64,000 nucleotides of DNA, from contig JAVLUZ010000743.1 in NCBI GenBank assembly GCA_036768485.1, forward strand, positions 308,588 to 372,587. The letters run 5' to 3'. The notes below the pieces were generated by a model. It worked only from the letters and a program-made list of their open reading frames with translations. It had not been told where the DNA came from and did not search any database. The stretch is from Mermis nigrescens. Taxonomy: Eukaryota; Nematoda; Enoplea; Mermithida; Mermithidae. Below, in pieces: positions 48,344 through 62,381 of this stretch; position 1 is the stretch's first letter, and each line of letters starts with the position of its first letter. A program made the position numbers and the translations under genes.

Positions 48344-50789
48344 CTGCAAAAAAATATCATAATCGATATTTCGATTCATCGAAGATGACCAATTTGCTTG
48401 CTAAGTTTGTATATTCTAACCAAGGAATAAGTAATACATGCGCTAGGTTTTAGTGACTTTTAACTTTAACATAATATTTAAGACCACTTTAGCTCGGGAA
48501 AACTCTTTGATTGACCTGTCCGACCAGGCTGACCCCGTGTACTTTACACTTGCTTTTCGTGCTTCAATTGATCGTAATCGTCTTGGATAAATGAAATCTT
48601 AAGTGCTCCTGAGTACGAAAAAATTTTCACCGCTATGCCATCCTGAATATTAATCTTTTTTTCAAACCGCAGAAAAAATGATATTTTTGCACTAAAGTCT
48701 GAAGTTTTAAAAGGATTCCTGTCGATTGGGTAAGCTATGATGTTAGCGAAATTCATTAACGATGAAAGGAATGCGTTTCGTGGATTTTGTTGATTTGATT
48801 TACTTTTAGCAAAAGGTTCGGAATTTCAATCCTTGCTTTGATTTTATGCCTTATTTTCCTCAAAAAATTTTCCTAAATCTTTTTTTGAGGTTTAAGAACC
48901 TTATAGCGTAATTGAATGATCAGAAATTTATCAGAACACTCATAAAAAATCGATATTTGTCAGTTATTAGCTTTCATCTTTCTACATTAAAAAAATTTCC
49001 TAATTCTCTTACGGGCAGCCTCGAAACCTTTTTATAGATACGTCTAGGCACAATATCGCAAAACCTTCACGATTAATTGAAATTAGAATTCCGGAATGTA
49101 TGAACAAACATCATCTTGCTCTTCATGGTTGCTTAATTTTTTCATGTTTTTGATTAGTTTATTATGACATTCTGGTAAAAAATTCAATCGTTTCAAATTT
49201 TTCTAATAATCTATAAAAGTCGAATTTCTGAGCCTATTTTCGACAATGAAACTATTACCTAAATAAAATGGATAATGAGTTTCAAACTAACATATTTTTC
49301 TAAAATTGAAGTATTTCAGTTTTACTCGAAACATTCCGATAATTCATCTTACAATTATTAATTTTTAAATTATATCATATAATTAAATTAATTTTAAATT
49401 TATCGCAGTTTTGTTGATTTATGACTAACTCCTCTCACAGAAAAGGACTTAAAAAGTTTTAGCGCCATTTTTTCAAGAATAAGATCAATAAATATTATGC
49501 ACATTAATTTAATTTTTTTGATTTTTTATTGAATAAATGCAGTAATTTCTAATTCTTCCCTTGCTATCATTCCGTAACAAGAATGTCAAATTTCATTTAT
49601 TTTAATTTTTTACTATGTTATAAAATACCTTAAAGTCATTTGAGCCATTTCATACCCTAGTTTTAATATTCGTTTCTTCTTATACTAAAAAATCTTATAA
49701 AGAAATCTTATTCTCTAGTTTTAATTTCCGCTTCATCTTTTACTAAATAAATCTTATGAAGAATTATCAGTTGTTTAAATTTCTCTTCAGTTCTATATTA
49801 AACTTTATTGCATTACCCGAATTATCGTCTAATTTGAGACAATTAATTTTTTGCTTGAAGAAGTACTCGAAAACAGGGCCGTGTCCTACTATTTTAGCCT
49901 GTCTCAAACCATAAAAAGTCACATTTTCAAATTTTTTGTAGAAAATAATTACGTCTGTAGCATGTTGTTGGACAAATCTATTGGACGCTTAAACTACCTA
50001 GCAAGAACCAAGATGGGTAACAGTCTCATTCTGGGGGTTCGATGGGGCGAAATCACCAAAACTTTAATTCTGAGGAGTCCGCTGAATTACCGCAAAGGTG
50101 GTCCAGGCCACAGATGCACCGCATGACCGATCTGGGAAGAAAGTATCAGCCGGTCTGGGGGGCGGTCAAAAATTGAGCTTTTTTGGGCAAAACATTACCT
50201 CAAAAACTGGGATACTAAGCGCTGAAATAGCGTCAAAACTACTTTATTACACAGTTTCTGGTCAATTTAGGGTATTTTTGAGAAAATTTATTCATTTTTG
50301 GCCTTAATATGCTTTATTTTCCCTAAAAAATTACCATGTTTCCATTCTTGGGGTACAGACCCTCTATGTGCATGTCTGGTCCAGACCATAGATGCACAGC
50401 ATGATCGATCTAGAAGGAGGGGTCAGCAGGTCTGGGGGGTCAAGGATTGAGCTCTTTCGGGCCAAAATGACCTCAAGAACTGTTATAAGCACAAAAATAG
50501 CGTTAAAACTACGTTATTAGACAGTTGCTATTCGATTTAAAGCATTTTTGAAGAAAATATATTTACAATTTCTATCCATTTTTATCCTTCATTTTGCCCC
50601 GTTTTCTCCAGAAAATTTTCCATTTTTTTCATTCTGGGGGTCTGGACCCCAACCTGCACACCCCATGTGCATGTCTAGTCCAGAGCCCCATAACCTCCCC
50701 CCGCATGTTAAGAACCCCTGAAATATGTTTTTTAGGACAATTTTCATAAAATAAATTCATCAATTTTGTAAAATCTACTCGAGCTATAC

Positions 50790-50993
50790 CGCTTTAGCAC
50801 CGTATTGCATGACTGATGCGAAATCGTACGGGCCTTGCTTTTCCAGCCCACCGTTGTAAATAGCGAAATTATCCAACGCGTCTTTTTGGATATTGTCGAA
50901 ATGTACGATGATGAAATGATCCCGGTCTGGTCTCGACTGAGTGTGGGCGAAACCGAGAGAATGCAGAGTGTCGTGCATGATCGTGCCAACATT
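50790..50993 (-). CDS. Astacin zinc-site exon with Glu-to-Asp change (copy B)
   Basis: 204 bp, phase 0 at both ends. The motif reads HDTLHSLGFAHTQSRPDRD: the three zinc His, the Arg and the DRD are kept, but the general-base Glu of HExxH is Asp. The Met-turn is SVMQYG. Copy A has the normal Glu. In zinc peptidases Glu-to-Asp here normally lowers activity severely, so this may be a weak or inactive paralogue. Acceptor TTTTCTTTTTTAG, donor GTATAG. Confidence 0.85.
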
Positions 50994-52491
50994 CTAAAAA
51001 AGAAAATACATTCGATCCAAACCGCAATTTTGTGGCAGAAACATGTGAAAAAATGTAATAGAAAAATATTGAGAATTTAAAATCAGATACGTAAGGGCAA
51101 AAGCCAAATGTATATTGGGATCGAAAAATTTGCTGAGAAAAATCAAGAAAAAGTACTGGAGTAGAATCAGATATCAGAAAACCGTAAATAAAATTTACGG
51201 TATAAATGTAAATGAAATTATAGAATTAAGAAAGATTCTTCTCTGATTTTATTCTACCTAGCCTCAAGCTTTGACATAAACAAGAGGGGCACGCGGATTA
51301 CTCCTTCTCACAGAGCAAAAATTCATTGAACTTGAGAAAAAGAATTAAAGTTCTTTACAAAGCAATCCACCTCGTTTTGGCATAGCGCTATGCAAATTAG
51401 CTATTCTATCATCAACAATTTATATTTATTACATTTGCTAACTAACAATAATACGCGTTTTTTAAATAAATAAACATTTTTTTCGAATTTCAAGTAGTAA
51501 TGAATCAGTATGCCTAAATACTAAATCTTCACTAGGCAACGATTTCTTTATCCCTGAACATGTTTTATTAATGTCATTTTGTAAAGCTTGTAAAGTTTTG
51601 TAGGTATTCAATCTGCTCTATTTAATTTCTTTTCTTATGCGAGCAGCAGTCAAGTTCTGGGGATTAAAAGTCACTGAAAATCGCAGGGGCCGTTCATTAA
51701 TTTTATTCTGGGTTAGGGCTGCGTAGGGCTTCTGTGGAATTCCACCCTCAAAGCTGCTGGCCATATATTGACGAAACCCAATTCTGGGGATTTGGATGGA
51801 ACAAAAATTGCATATATTGTTTCAAAAACCAAAAATTTTATGTTGATAGCTTGAATTCTAAGAAGGGGTTTAACGTAGATATAGGGATTCAAAACCCCTC
51901 AAGCCTTACGCCCATTTGTGCGTTGCTGACCTTTTTCCTAGAAAAATATTTCGACTTCTCTACAGAATTTTTGATTCCGAAAAACTTGAGATATTTGTTG
52001 TTTCAGGCGTGACCATATATCATTCCATTTCAGTGATTGAATTTTTTCTGACAAAATATTTTATGTCTTTATATGAAAGAAATGTTTCAATGTTCAAGAA
52101 AGATAGGAAACCGCCAGAGATGCCAAAAATAATGTTTTGAAGCGTATTCATTAGTCATTCTAAAAAGATGGTCCTAGGTCGACCAGACATGTTCTTGGAA
52201 GGGGTGGTTTTCCCCCAGAATAGTGTTTGACCCCCCGCAAAATAGCTGCGACCCCCCTGAATTATCGATTTTTTGTTAAAGTTGATAAAAATTGTAAAAA
52301 GTGTGCCTTTTTATGCGTTTTTAGTCCATTTTTTACTCAAAAATCTCAAATTTTACACACATTTTTTGACTAAATTTGTTCAATTTACACAATTGTTTCA
52401 TATATTTTTCGGAATTTATTTACGTTTCTATGTTCTAGAAATAACGGGCATTGTCTGAAACGTCAAAAACAGTGTTCTTGACTTGTACCCA

Positions 52492-53226
52492 CTGTTTTTT
52501 TGTACGAGCCTCTTTGCACATGTACTAAGATTCTCCGGAAAAGTCTTTGTATGAGCGAAAATTTGTTTGTACATATTACGTATAGATATGCTAATGAAGG
52601 TGCAGATTTTTACATACTACTAGATTGTTATCCGTGACCCGCACGCTTCGAAAGATGTAACTTTGTCCTAAATTCAGCTGGTTATATTAGTTCGGCCCGA
52701 AACACCAAAATTTTCATGAGTCTTAGGTTGAAATTACACATAAAATTCGACTCAGTAAGTTAAAATAACTTGTGTTACACAATAATAAATAATAAATCGA
52801 TTGCAATGTGTTGTGTGAATCTCATAATAGACACCAATTTGCTTATGAATTTAATGCAACGCAAAGATAAAAGAGTCAATTTTATCTTCAAAAGGCAATA
52901 AACAGTGCAAAGTTGTTAAATAGTTCTTTTTCTGCATATAATCTTTATAAAACATTAGAAATAGATGTGAAAGATGCTTAAATCTGTACAAAGATGCTTG
53001 AAGATAGATTTCGTAGTGTTTAATGCCAGCGCTTAGAGCTAAATACAATGTAATTATGCTATTCAGCGCGAAGCGCCTAAAACTTCTGAAATTTTGCTAA
53101 AAAATAATCAAAAAAGTGTTAAAATTACTATAACTTTGCCCCAAAAGTCTTTGTACATTGTACAAAGATGGCTCCGAAAATCTTTGTACGAGCCTCAAAA
53201 TCTTTGTCTCGTACAAAAAAAGAGTG
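52492..53226. mobile_element. Second member of the TTTGTAC TIR family
   Basis: Flanked by CTTGTACCCA on both sides (52482-52491, 53227-53236). Ends CTGTTTTTTTGTACGAG and CTCGTACAAAAAAAGAG. Shares GCGCGAAGCGCC and TCTTTGTACATTGTAC phrases with 471-1224. No gene. Confidence 0.75.
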
Positions 53227-53794
53227 CTTGTACCCATCATTTTTAGTCCAAAAAAGGCACTTTTTAAAAAATTTCCAGGCCTGACCCCCTACCCCCTAGA
53301 ATTGCCATGCTGTACATGTATGAGGTGGACCATCATAAAATTCCCATGCTGTATATGTATGGTCCGAAACACATGTACATACAGCATAGGAACAGGACCA
53401 AATAACTTTAAGAGAAAGTGCCTTCTTGGGCTAAAAACGATGGGTTCACGTCAAAAATACTTTTTTTGACGTTTCGGACAATGCTCGTTCTCTCTAGAAC
53501 ATAAAAACAAAACATTGCGAACAACTTCGGAAAAAATCCGGGTAAATTTAAGTAAATTCAGTCAAAAAATGTGTGTATAGCGCGAAGCGCTGAAATTTTA
53601 AAGTTCGGGCCAAAAATGCTGAAAAATGCACAGTTTTCACAATTTTTTGAAGAATCGATTGTCTGGATTGAGGTCGAAGATAACACCCATTTACATACAT
53701 AAATATTGAAAGAGTAGGTACTTGAGCTATTATTTGCCCGTTTCCATTTTTTAAATACAAATCGATTTAATTGAAAGCACACGTGGGCGTAGGG

Positions 53795-54070
53795 GTCCGG
53801 ACCACACCTGGGCGGGGAAGGGGGGTTTGGAGGGGTATGCACCCCCCAAAACCAAAATACCCCCCCCCCAGAAATCAAAATACCCCCCCCCAAATTCAAT
53901 TTTTGAAATTTTTTTCGTTTTTTTCGCAATTTTTTGATGCCAATGGATAGTGCTTGATGAGAAACGTCGAAAAATGGTGTTTTTATCGCCATACCACCAT
54001 TTTTAAGGCCATTTTTTACCTTTCGAAAAATCTTGCACCCCCCGAATTTTCTTGCTGCCCACGTATGGTC
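53795..54070. mobile_element. Copy of the dispersed ~270-bp element
   Basis: Long C-runs, TTTTTTGATGCCAATGGATA and ACCATTTTTAAGGCCATTTT as in 35925-36195; begins CACACCTGGGCGGGG and ends GCTGCCCACGTATGG. Confidence 0.65.
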
Positions 54071-54217
54071 CGGACCCTGCAATAATTGGCGGACGCTTAA
54101 AATCGGTAGACTCCCAGAAGTGAATTTTCGGTGCCATTTTCGGCGAGATTGCTCCATTATACTCCCCAGAATTAGGCTGTCGTCCACCCATGATTAAAGG
54201 CGTTTCTGGTCAATAAC

Positions 54218-54435
54218 AGCCTTGCAATTTGGTGAAATGCGAATTTTGTTGCTGTGATAATTACGCCCAAGCGGCGAACTGGCGCAAATTTGGGTATTTT
54301 CATATTTCGGTTCGTCGACTAAGTACAAATGCGGACCTTTTGGCTTAGAATCCTCTTTTTTGAACGATACACAACCGCCGGACTTGTCGCTCAATTCTCG
54401 CTTAGCTCCGTCAATAGCAGCTCGGATTTCCGAGC
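54218..54435 (-). CDS. Astacin metalloprotease, N-terminal catalytic exon (copy B)
   Basis: 218 bp with acceptor GTTTTTGTTAG before 54435 and a weaker donor GTTATT after 54218. Encodes SEIRAAIDGAKRELSDKSGG, CVSFKK and ICASSPLGRNYHSNKIRISP, then NCKA, matching the astacin order 'aI..A...i...tCvxF' and 'CxSxxGRxGG..i.l...C' that leads into the zinc-site exon. The Gly pair of GRxGG is altered (GRNYH). The equivalent of copy A falls in or past the assembly gap. Confidence 0.78.
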
Positions 54436-55523
54436 CTAACAAAAACTTTATATTCTAAGCGCGCATGGGCAGAGCCGAAATTCTGGGGTGGGACCTGGAC
54501 GGGGTCGGATAACTTTTTAAAGTCAAAAAGACCAAAAAATTGATTCTTTGGTTTTAAAACGCCATTTTCTTACGTTTTTCATTTTGCTCTATCCATTGAA
54601 AGCAGTAATTAACAAAAATGCAAAAAAATGATTATGAAAGTCTGCGGTTGGTTCTCATGATTTTGGGGGTGGTTAATTATGTCTCAAAAATTCAACGGAT
54701 TTTACAATTTTAGATTTTTAATGTTTTATAACATATTTTTGATGCTAGTAGACAAAACCTGTCGAGGAAGGATGGAAAATGGTTCTGTTTACCTACTATC
54801 AGTTGAACATTTTTGATTATTCGAAGTCGCAGAATTTCGGCCTTGCCCGCGTATTAATTTAAAAAATATAGGAACATATTTTGATTTAATACATCGGAAA
54901 AGATGTTTTTACAAAAAATAGAGATTTTGCAATGTAAGAAGCTAATTATGCGTCGATTCATTGACTAATCCGAAAGATTCGAGGCACAGATAATGATTTA
55001 AAAAATTCCGTATTCAGACAATTTAGAGGCGAAATGTTCCAATTTTTTCCAATTTTCCAGTTCAAATTTTGCGATTTCAAATTTTCATAAAATTAATAAT
55101 ATGATTACGATTTCAGCTCTAAAAATACGATAGTAAGGGTGCCATTTTAGGACATTATCTTTTAGCTTTTCATGCACCCCTTTCACTTGTTTTCTTGATT
55201 TAGAAATGCAGGATAAATTCGCACAAATTTTGTTCTTTTGCTTATTTACTGCAGTTTTATGATTGTTTACTGCAGCAATAAATTTCACGCTTGATTAGCA
55301 CAACCTACAGTAAATGCGTACAATTTAAAAAATTGTGCAAATGAATAACGTAATCTGTGTCAAGAAAATAAGTGACAAGGGTATAATGGCATTACAAAAA
55401 ATCTACTGCTTCAAAAGTTACTGTCCTTTTCCAAAGTTAAGTAAAAAGTCAAAATTTCTACTTTCGTACGTCCACTCAGCATAAAAGTTTTGCAAAGTTA
55501 CGTGAAAAGCATCTATTATGGCT

Positions 55524-56010
55524 GCGCGCTATAATGTCGCGCGCTCTAATGTCGCTCACGCTCCAATGTCGCTACGCTCCAATGTCGCAGCTATAATGTC
55601 GCTACGCTCTGATGTCGCTAGCGGCTTTAATGTCGCGCGCTTTAATGTCGCTGCGCTTTAATGTCGCTGCGCTTTAATGTCGCTGCGCTTTAATGTCGTT
55701 GCGCTTTAATGTCGCTGCGCTTTAATGTCGCTGCGCTTTAATGTCGCTGCGCTTTAATGTCGCTGCGCTTTAATGTCGCTGCGCTTTAATGTCGCTAGCG
55801 CTTTAATGTCGCTAGCGCTTTAATGTCGCTGCGCTTTAATGTCGCTGCGCTTTAATGTCGCCATGCGCTTTAATGTCGCTGCGCTTTAATGTCGCTGCGC
55901 TTTAATGTCGCTGCGCTTTTAATGTCGCTGCGCTTTAATGTCGCTGCGCTCCAATGTCGCTATGCGCTTCCAATGTCGCTGCGCTCCAATGTCGCTGCGC
56001 TCTAATGTCA
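55524..56010. repeat. 16-bp minisatellite
   Basis: About 30 tandem copies of CTTTAATGTCGCTGCG, degenerate at both ends (CTCTAATG, CTCCAATG variants). No coding meaning; lies in the presumed intron between astacin exons of copy B. Confidence 0.95.
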
Positions 56011-57100
56011 GCCCACGAGAATTATAATTGCTATGAATTTACATGCAGCCAAGGATTGAAATTATTACACGAATGATATTTTGAAAATATAAAAAAAACG
56101 TATAAATATTTTTAAAAAAATATTACGTACACAAAAATATTCAAAACGATCAAATGAAGTAGCCAGCAGATTACTTAACCTGAATTGACCCAAAAGTCGC
56201 AAACGAATTCCTCTTTTCCACTTCAAGTAAGAACGATGCGATAACCACTTGCACGAGAAAACACACACTCGCCAATGGCGGATTTTAACACTTTACAACT
56301 AATAATTTGCATATATTGGGAGTAAAAGGTGAAAATCTGAAATGATTTACCGTGCTTCTGAAATGATTTACCACTGTACTTATTACGCTGCAAGCTTCTA
56401 ACTTAGCGACATATACACATATGTATATGATTAGGTACCTGACTATCACAACCAATTTACATTAAGTGGTTCTTGCAACGAAAATTCTAGCTTGCTTATA
56501 CTATTTTGAAAAATGATTCTCATTCCAGTTAACTTTGAAAATAGTACACGCTTACGAATAAAATGATTATTTATTGAAGATAAGACAAAAACCTTTGAAG
56601 TCAGATTCGTAATCTATAACTTAGTGACAAGATTTGAAAATGGCCCTCCGCAAATTATTTGATCTGCCGGTTTACACTTTAAACACTCACTATTAACACA
56701 ATATTGAGTGTAAACAAAAAGAAAAATGGCATTGATTTTTTAATAATCTATCGATTAAAAAAGCCGCGCATTCCAGGTATGTCCCGTTATAGCTGTAAGG
56801 AGGTGGACATAAAATTCGTACTTGCTGTGATAAACATAGGAGAAAAAAGGTACCCAAGTATATTGTACGTATTATCGAAAAAGGGTGGTACCTACAAACC
56901 TACTCAGTAATGCGATACAATACAGTATATCTGTGGTTCAAATAGCATTAAAATAAGGTGTAAAGAAGTTACCCTACCACTACATGTGGAAAGACAACAC
57001 AGAGGTAAAATTTTTCACAAGTTTTTAACGATGAGATTATTTCTTAAAGCTGATTTCGAAATTCTAAAGCATATGTTGTGATTTAAGATTAGGTTTTAGA
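56011..57100. other. No gene seen
   Basis: AT-rich sequence with short open frames and no conserved motif; probably intronic to the astacin gene of copy B if the 57.2-kb exon belongs to it. Confidence 0.4.
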
Positions 57101-57179
57101 CCTTTTTTGGCCCACCGTGTATGTATTTGTATATAAAACTAAAAATAAATTAATTATCTTGCTTCTGATTTCGATTGTC

Positions 57180-57340
57180 GCGTACAAGACGGGCATTTCG
57201 GTAAAACGAGAGTTGGGTACTTTTCTGAAATCGGGAGCCGATGATATTAAATTGATTCGAATTTTTGCTCTTAGAATCTGGTCATCGATTTCTTTAGAAA
57301 TCGCATCGTACTGATCACGCGTCAATTCCATGTCACCGAA
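57180..57340 (-). CDS. Possible astacin propeptide exon (copy B)
   Basis: The minus-strand frame reads DFGDMELTRDQYDAISKEI, then NSRFTEMPVLYA. The first part resembles the inhibitory FxGD region of astacin propeptides, and the second the RW...vPY start of the mature enzyme; neither is exact. A possible acceptor (AACAACAG) precedes it. The phase does not connect directly to the exon at 54435, so a further exon would be needed. Tentative; boundaries approximate. Confidence 0.35.
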
Positions 57341-57399
57341 ATCACTGTTGTTGCAATTTCGAATCGTAAACTTGAGAAGAAATTAATCAAAAATAATAC

Positions 57400-60300
57400 T
57401 AGCAACGAAACCTAAACAAGAATTAAAGTAGAATAATTAAACAAAAAATTAAAATAAAATGAAAATCAAATGAAATCAAAGCAAATAAAACATCAATAAT
57501 ATTCAATAAAATGAAATTTAAAAAATGAAATTAACACAAAGTTGTTTAAAATAAAAAATAAATGTGGGTAAGCCTTAATTTAATAAGAATAAAGGCAGAA
57601 AATCAGCAGCGTAAAAATAGCAAACTTTCGATTCTAGATTGGTATTATGCAAAGAGGCCGTCGTTTATCTACAAAAAGTTTTTTTAACTCGGTGAAACTT
57701 AAATTGGTAGTCATCAATATGACAAAAAAGACGAAAAAGGATATTATAGAAAAAATGAAATAAAAAATAAAAAATGATTATAACAAATAAGTAAATAAAG
57801 TTTAAGAAAAGGAAGAGGAAGTAGTGAAGCATGCTATCAATATGAAAGAACTAAAAAGACGCGAGAAATAGCACAAATGTACACAGTCCTACAAAAATTA
57901 TATGATGATAAATTAACGGTTTTACGAGACGTAAGAGCTGAAATGTGAAGAAGTAAGCAGGAGTGTATACGGAAAAATTCACAAAAAACACGTAAAAATC
58001 AGATATTTTTTGAAGCTGGTAAAATCAGTAATAGGAGTCTCATCATCGATTCTTCACGGTATAAACTACTTTAGCTGCTCTAATTTTCTTCTTTTGTTTT
58101 GATAACATAAAAAAGAAAAGCTTATAAGCGACATGAAATTGAATATATATACACGTACAAGTGTGACAATATTTTTTTACACTCCTTCGGGTTCAAACAA
58201 GAAAGCTGAAGACGAATCATTTAAAAATTTCATTGTTAAGATTATTCAAGATAACAAAGAAATATTTATTAAAACGATCACATGATAAAATCGAAAAATT
58301 TCAAGCAACTCTGAATGCTTTATACTAAAAACAAGGCCCGTACAAAATAAAAAAAGCCATGTTACGACCTCTGCAAATAATTTCTTTTGATACCGGAATG
58401 AATCAAAAACGTATATAAATTGTAGCAGCAGCTTGCTTCTTTCAACCATGAATCGGTTCTTCGAACAAGGACAATAGATAAAAAACGGTTATTTTTTAAA
58501 TATGCAGATGAGAATGAATCTGGTCAAAAAGGATGCAGATGAGAATAAAATTTTTGAAAGGATGCCAAACGAAATTTTTCAATAAAATGCAGATATCAAC
58601 GAACCTTTTAAGATGCAGATATCAACGCCTTTAATCCAAAAAGTCGAGAAGCGAAAAATGTTGCATATATCGATGACGAAAATTAAAAAGTCTCTAAGCA
58701 AAAAGTATTGCGAAGGAAGCGATAACATTGCGTGTAGTCTGAAATAAGGGAAGCTAACACTTTAGCATGTTGCTTCGCTAACACGCTTTCTTAAGGTGTA
58801 CTGTAAGTAACATTAGGTCAGTGAATAACAACTGGGACGTTTTGGCGACGGAAGAGAAACGGCCATACATGATCTTGGGGAGGAGTTCAACACCTTACCC
58901 CAGAGGAATTTTACCTCCCCTATTTTTCGCACCTCCTCAAAATTTGCGATTTTTCAAATCTTTTTCATAATGTCCAGAATTCGTGGAAAAGAAGCTCTTT
59001 AAAGCGTTTTTAGCCACGTAATTGTTCATAAGTGTCAAATTTCTGGCGCTTTGCGCCATTTAGTAATGTTTTAACCATGTTTCCTTCAATTCATTCGACT
59101 TTTTCGATTTTTTCAAAATTTTTTCACATGTTTACATGCTCCAGAAAAATAGAGCATCGTCAAAGACGCCGAAAACGATGTTTTTGACGCATACCCAGGC
59201 ACGTAGCCGGCCGTCCTATTCTTGGGGGGACAACACCAATTTTGGGGGGTCCAAGCCCAAAAAGGCCAAAAATAACGTTTGAATAGTCCTATTTTTCCGG
59301 TTTTTTCCTGAATTTGGGGGGGTGCGAACCCTCCCCCTTTCCCCGCTTAGCTACGTGCCTGCGCGTATCCACTAGTTTCGGGCAATAAAAAGTTCTTTAA
59401 AATTTCACCCCACTCCCCAGAATTCTCATGCTGTGAATCTCTGGAAATGGCTAGCTGTTTTAACGATTATTTCCGTCTGATCTTTGCACTAATTATTTGT
59501 TTTATCATTTAAGTAGCGTTTCCAAAGGAGACTTATTGACTTCTACGTTGTTTTCGCTTAAAAATATAGACTTGAATATGCATTATAAGTAGTCATCGTT
59601 CTCAAAAATGCACAACATAATTGGTCTTATTCTATGGTCTATTTCACAAAAACGAAGGCTCGTTTTAATCGTGCTTTGTCTGCTTACACTGCTGGAAAAC
59701 ACTAAGAGTATCTACTCTCAAATAGCCCAGGCAATTTAAATAAGATCATCTAACAAGTAACAGCAAATATGAGTCTTTTGGTCGCTTTAACAAATTTTCT
59801 GAAATGAGATATAATCGGACTAATGAAGCGAAATCAATCTTCGCAATCATATGCTAAGATTTCATTTGTGAAGTGAAATATTTCTCTTTTCGCACCAAAA
59901 GAAGCTTGAAATGATAAGTGTATCAGTGGCAGTGCGGTGGGTTGTCTTTTTAGGTAAGTAGGAGTAGGCAGTGATGATATCATCCTTCACTCATCGAGGA
60001 AATTCAGTGTTTGTACGTATTAAATAACTTTCTGTCGAAATTGAAGATAATCACTAGTATTAAAACGACTTTATGAAGGAATCATAACTTTTAGATTCTA
60101 CCGATCAGTGCAACATCTATCAAAATTCGATTACATATGATTTACGAGCGCAAAAATATAACTATAAAATTGTGGCTGAGGAATGAATCGGTATAAATGA
60201 CAATTGATTTTTAATTTCTTGTGTAAACAGCGTGTGAAGCAATATTTTAAATATCTACTGAATACGTAGTAACGAAATTCTTAGAATTTTCGTAAAAAAT

Positions 60301-62380
60301 TTCAACAAGCAGCATAAAAAATTACCTAAGTCTTTGTACCTTCAAAAAATAAGTCGGTGCCTACGTCTTCTAATTTAAGAAAGTCGAGATGCTGCTAGAA
60401 ATCATTAGATCAAATTACATAAAAAAATATTTATCATTCATAACGCACAAGCCACAAATGTACATTTATTTCAAACTAAGCTTCTGTCGACTAACTCTCT
60501 TAAGCTGTGTTAGATTCTTGTTGTTCTAAGATAACTGTACATACATACATAATCGGGGAATAACGTAATCACCTGCGATTAAGTATGGGAAAATGATGTA
60601 ATTTACGATTTTAAAAAGCATTTTGTCCCTGAAATAAGCTATATAGAAATAAGGGGAAATTTGGTGTTTAAAATCGGTTGGAGTGCTCGTTTGAGTTTGC
60701 ATAGTGTCAGCTATAGTTACTGTACGACGATAAACACTCAATGTCACTTGCGGAAAGTTCTATCAACTTCGCTTGAATTATAAAATAAAGACGCGTAAAT
60801 TTTCTCTTGAACACCCTGCATAACCCAATGGAAAAAATGGTCCATAATCAAAAATATGAGCGAATATAAAATTGATATTCTAAACATTTTCGCAATTATC
60901 GATTAATTGAGATGTTAATACTAAAAGAGCGTAACTGCGCCTGTTATACCTTCGTACTAAACACTTGATGCGATCAATTTTTTGAAAGAATCCATTTAGG
61001 TCACATGATCCAACCAGATGGATAAAATTGTGATGTCAAGAAAATGATAAATATAGATTACAAATTTTCAGGAGAAAATTGAGCATTATGAAGGTCAAAA
61101 ATTTATGGAATCGAAAATTTTTTTTAAAGTGCATTAAATCATCCAGAAACTGTAAAATAAGGCAGTTTTAACAATATTTTAGCATTTTAACCAATATTTG
61201 AGGTCATTTTGGCTCATTGAAAAGCTCACTGACTCCTGATCAGCCGATTCCCAAGTTGGGTCCTGCTGAGCATCTATTACATGTATGTGCCCGAGAAGAA
61301 TTGAGAATTTCTCAGGATGTGGGGATAACCAAGACGCAAAATGATCCAAACAGCGGCGGACCCAGGACGTTCGTTACATGGCTGTAGGTACCTACCCCAA
61401 CACAAAAACAGTCAAAAATAGGCCCAAAATTCGTTATTCGCGTTCTAAGTAACGCTTTTTCGCCGTTTCATATCGTCAACTTTTATTCGAAATGATTTCT
61501 GTTAAAATAAAAATTTTGTTAGAAATTTCACAGTTTTAGCCAATGTTGTGCGAATGAGTGTTGAATTTTATAAATTTGGTTAAAATCAGAGTGCGAAGCG
61601 TAAGGATGAAAATAATGAAAATATGGCTTCTCTCGGCCGCTAGGAAAATGGGTAATTGATGATACTTCTTGATTTTTGGAATTTTGTTGAAATTATACAT
61701 ATCTTTACCACGACGTGAAATGTTATGATATATTTTCATAGCCGAATTCAAATATGCTTTTTTACGTAGGAACACTTAAATGTCAAAAGTAACATAAATA
61801 GAGTAACAATTAATAGATATGCATGTTGCATTTTGACGAGGTAGACTTCGGATGGAAAAGAGGTGTTAAAAAATTAATGGGCAAACGGAAAATATATAAG
61901 TTGGAAATCAGTCTCGGCAACTCAGAGATTAAAATAAAGTAGTTTTAGTCGAGAATAGTACAAGTGTAATTATAATTATAAAGTTATAATCAATAGTAAT
62001 TTCATTAATACTTAGAGTTAATAATCAATGGTTATAATTAGAATTATAATTATAATAGTAATAGCCTAGTAGCCTCGAGAGGTCCTTCATATACAGAATT
62101 CTATACGTATTTCAATGGGTTGAAACGGAAAAAAATTACGGAATAGTTCGAATAATGTAGAAATAATGTACAAATTCAGACAATCCTGAATCAGCCCCAA
62201 ACTAATAATAGTCGACTTGCCCGATTTGCAGAACCGGTTACAAGGTCAACAAAAGTTTATTAGTATCATAAATCGGTAAAGTTCCTCAGATTACGTTCAA
62301 AATAAATCTTAAAAAATTTAAAAATGTGAGAATTTAAAAATTAGGAAAATATTTAAAATTCGTAATTTCGAATATTCTTT
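57400..62380. other. Host intergenic DNA, no gene recognised
   Basis: AT-rich. Short repeats of GATGCAGAT(GAGAAT) around 58500-58620, a small TIR element at 59203-59372, and ATAATTATAATTA runs at 61970-62060. Open frames here are short and motif-free. Confidence 0.5.
59203..59372. mobile_element. ~170-bp MITE
   Basis: Ends CAGGCACGTAGC and GCTACGTGCCTG, with G-rich interior (TTTTGGGGGGTCC). Similar in style to the insert at 15117-15312. Confidence 0.65.
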
Positions 62381-62381
62381 T

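Larger units (their letters stand above)
48017..54116. repeat. Segmental duplication, copy B
   Basis: Partner of 1-5977; same order and orientation of exons. Carries its own insertions (52492-53226, 53795-54070). Confidence 0.9.
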
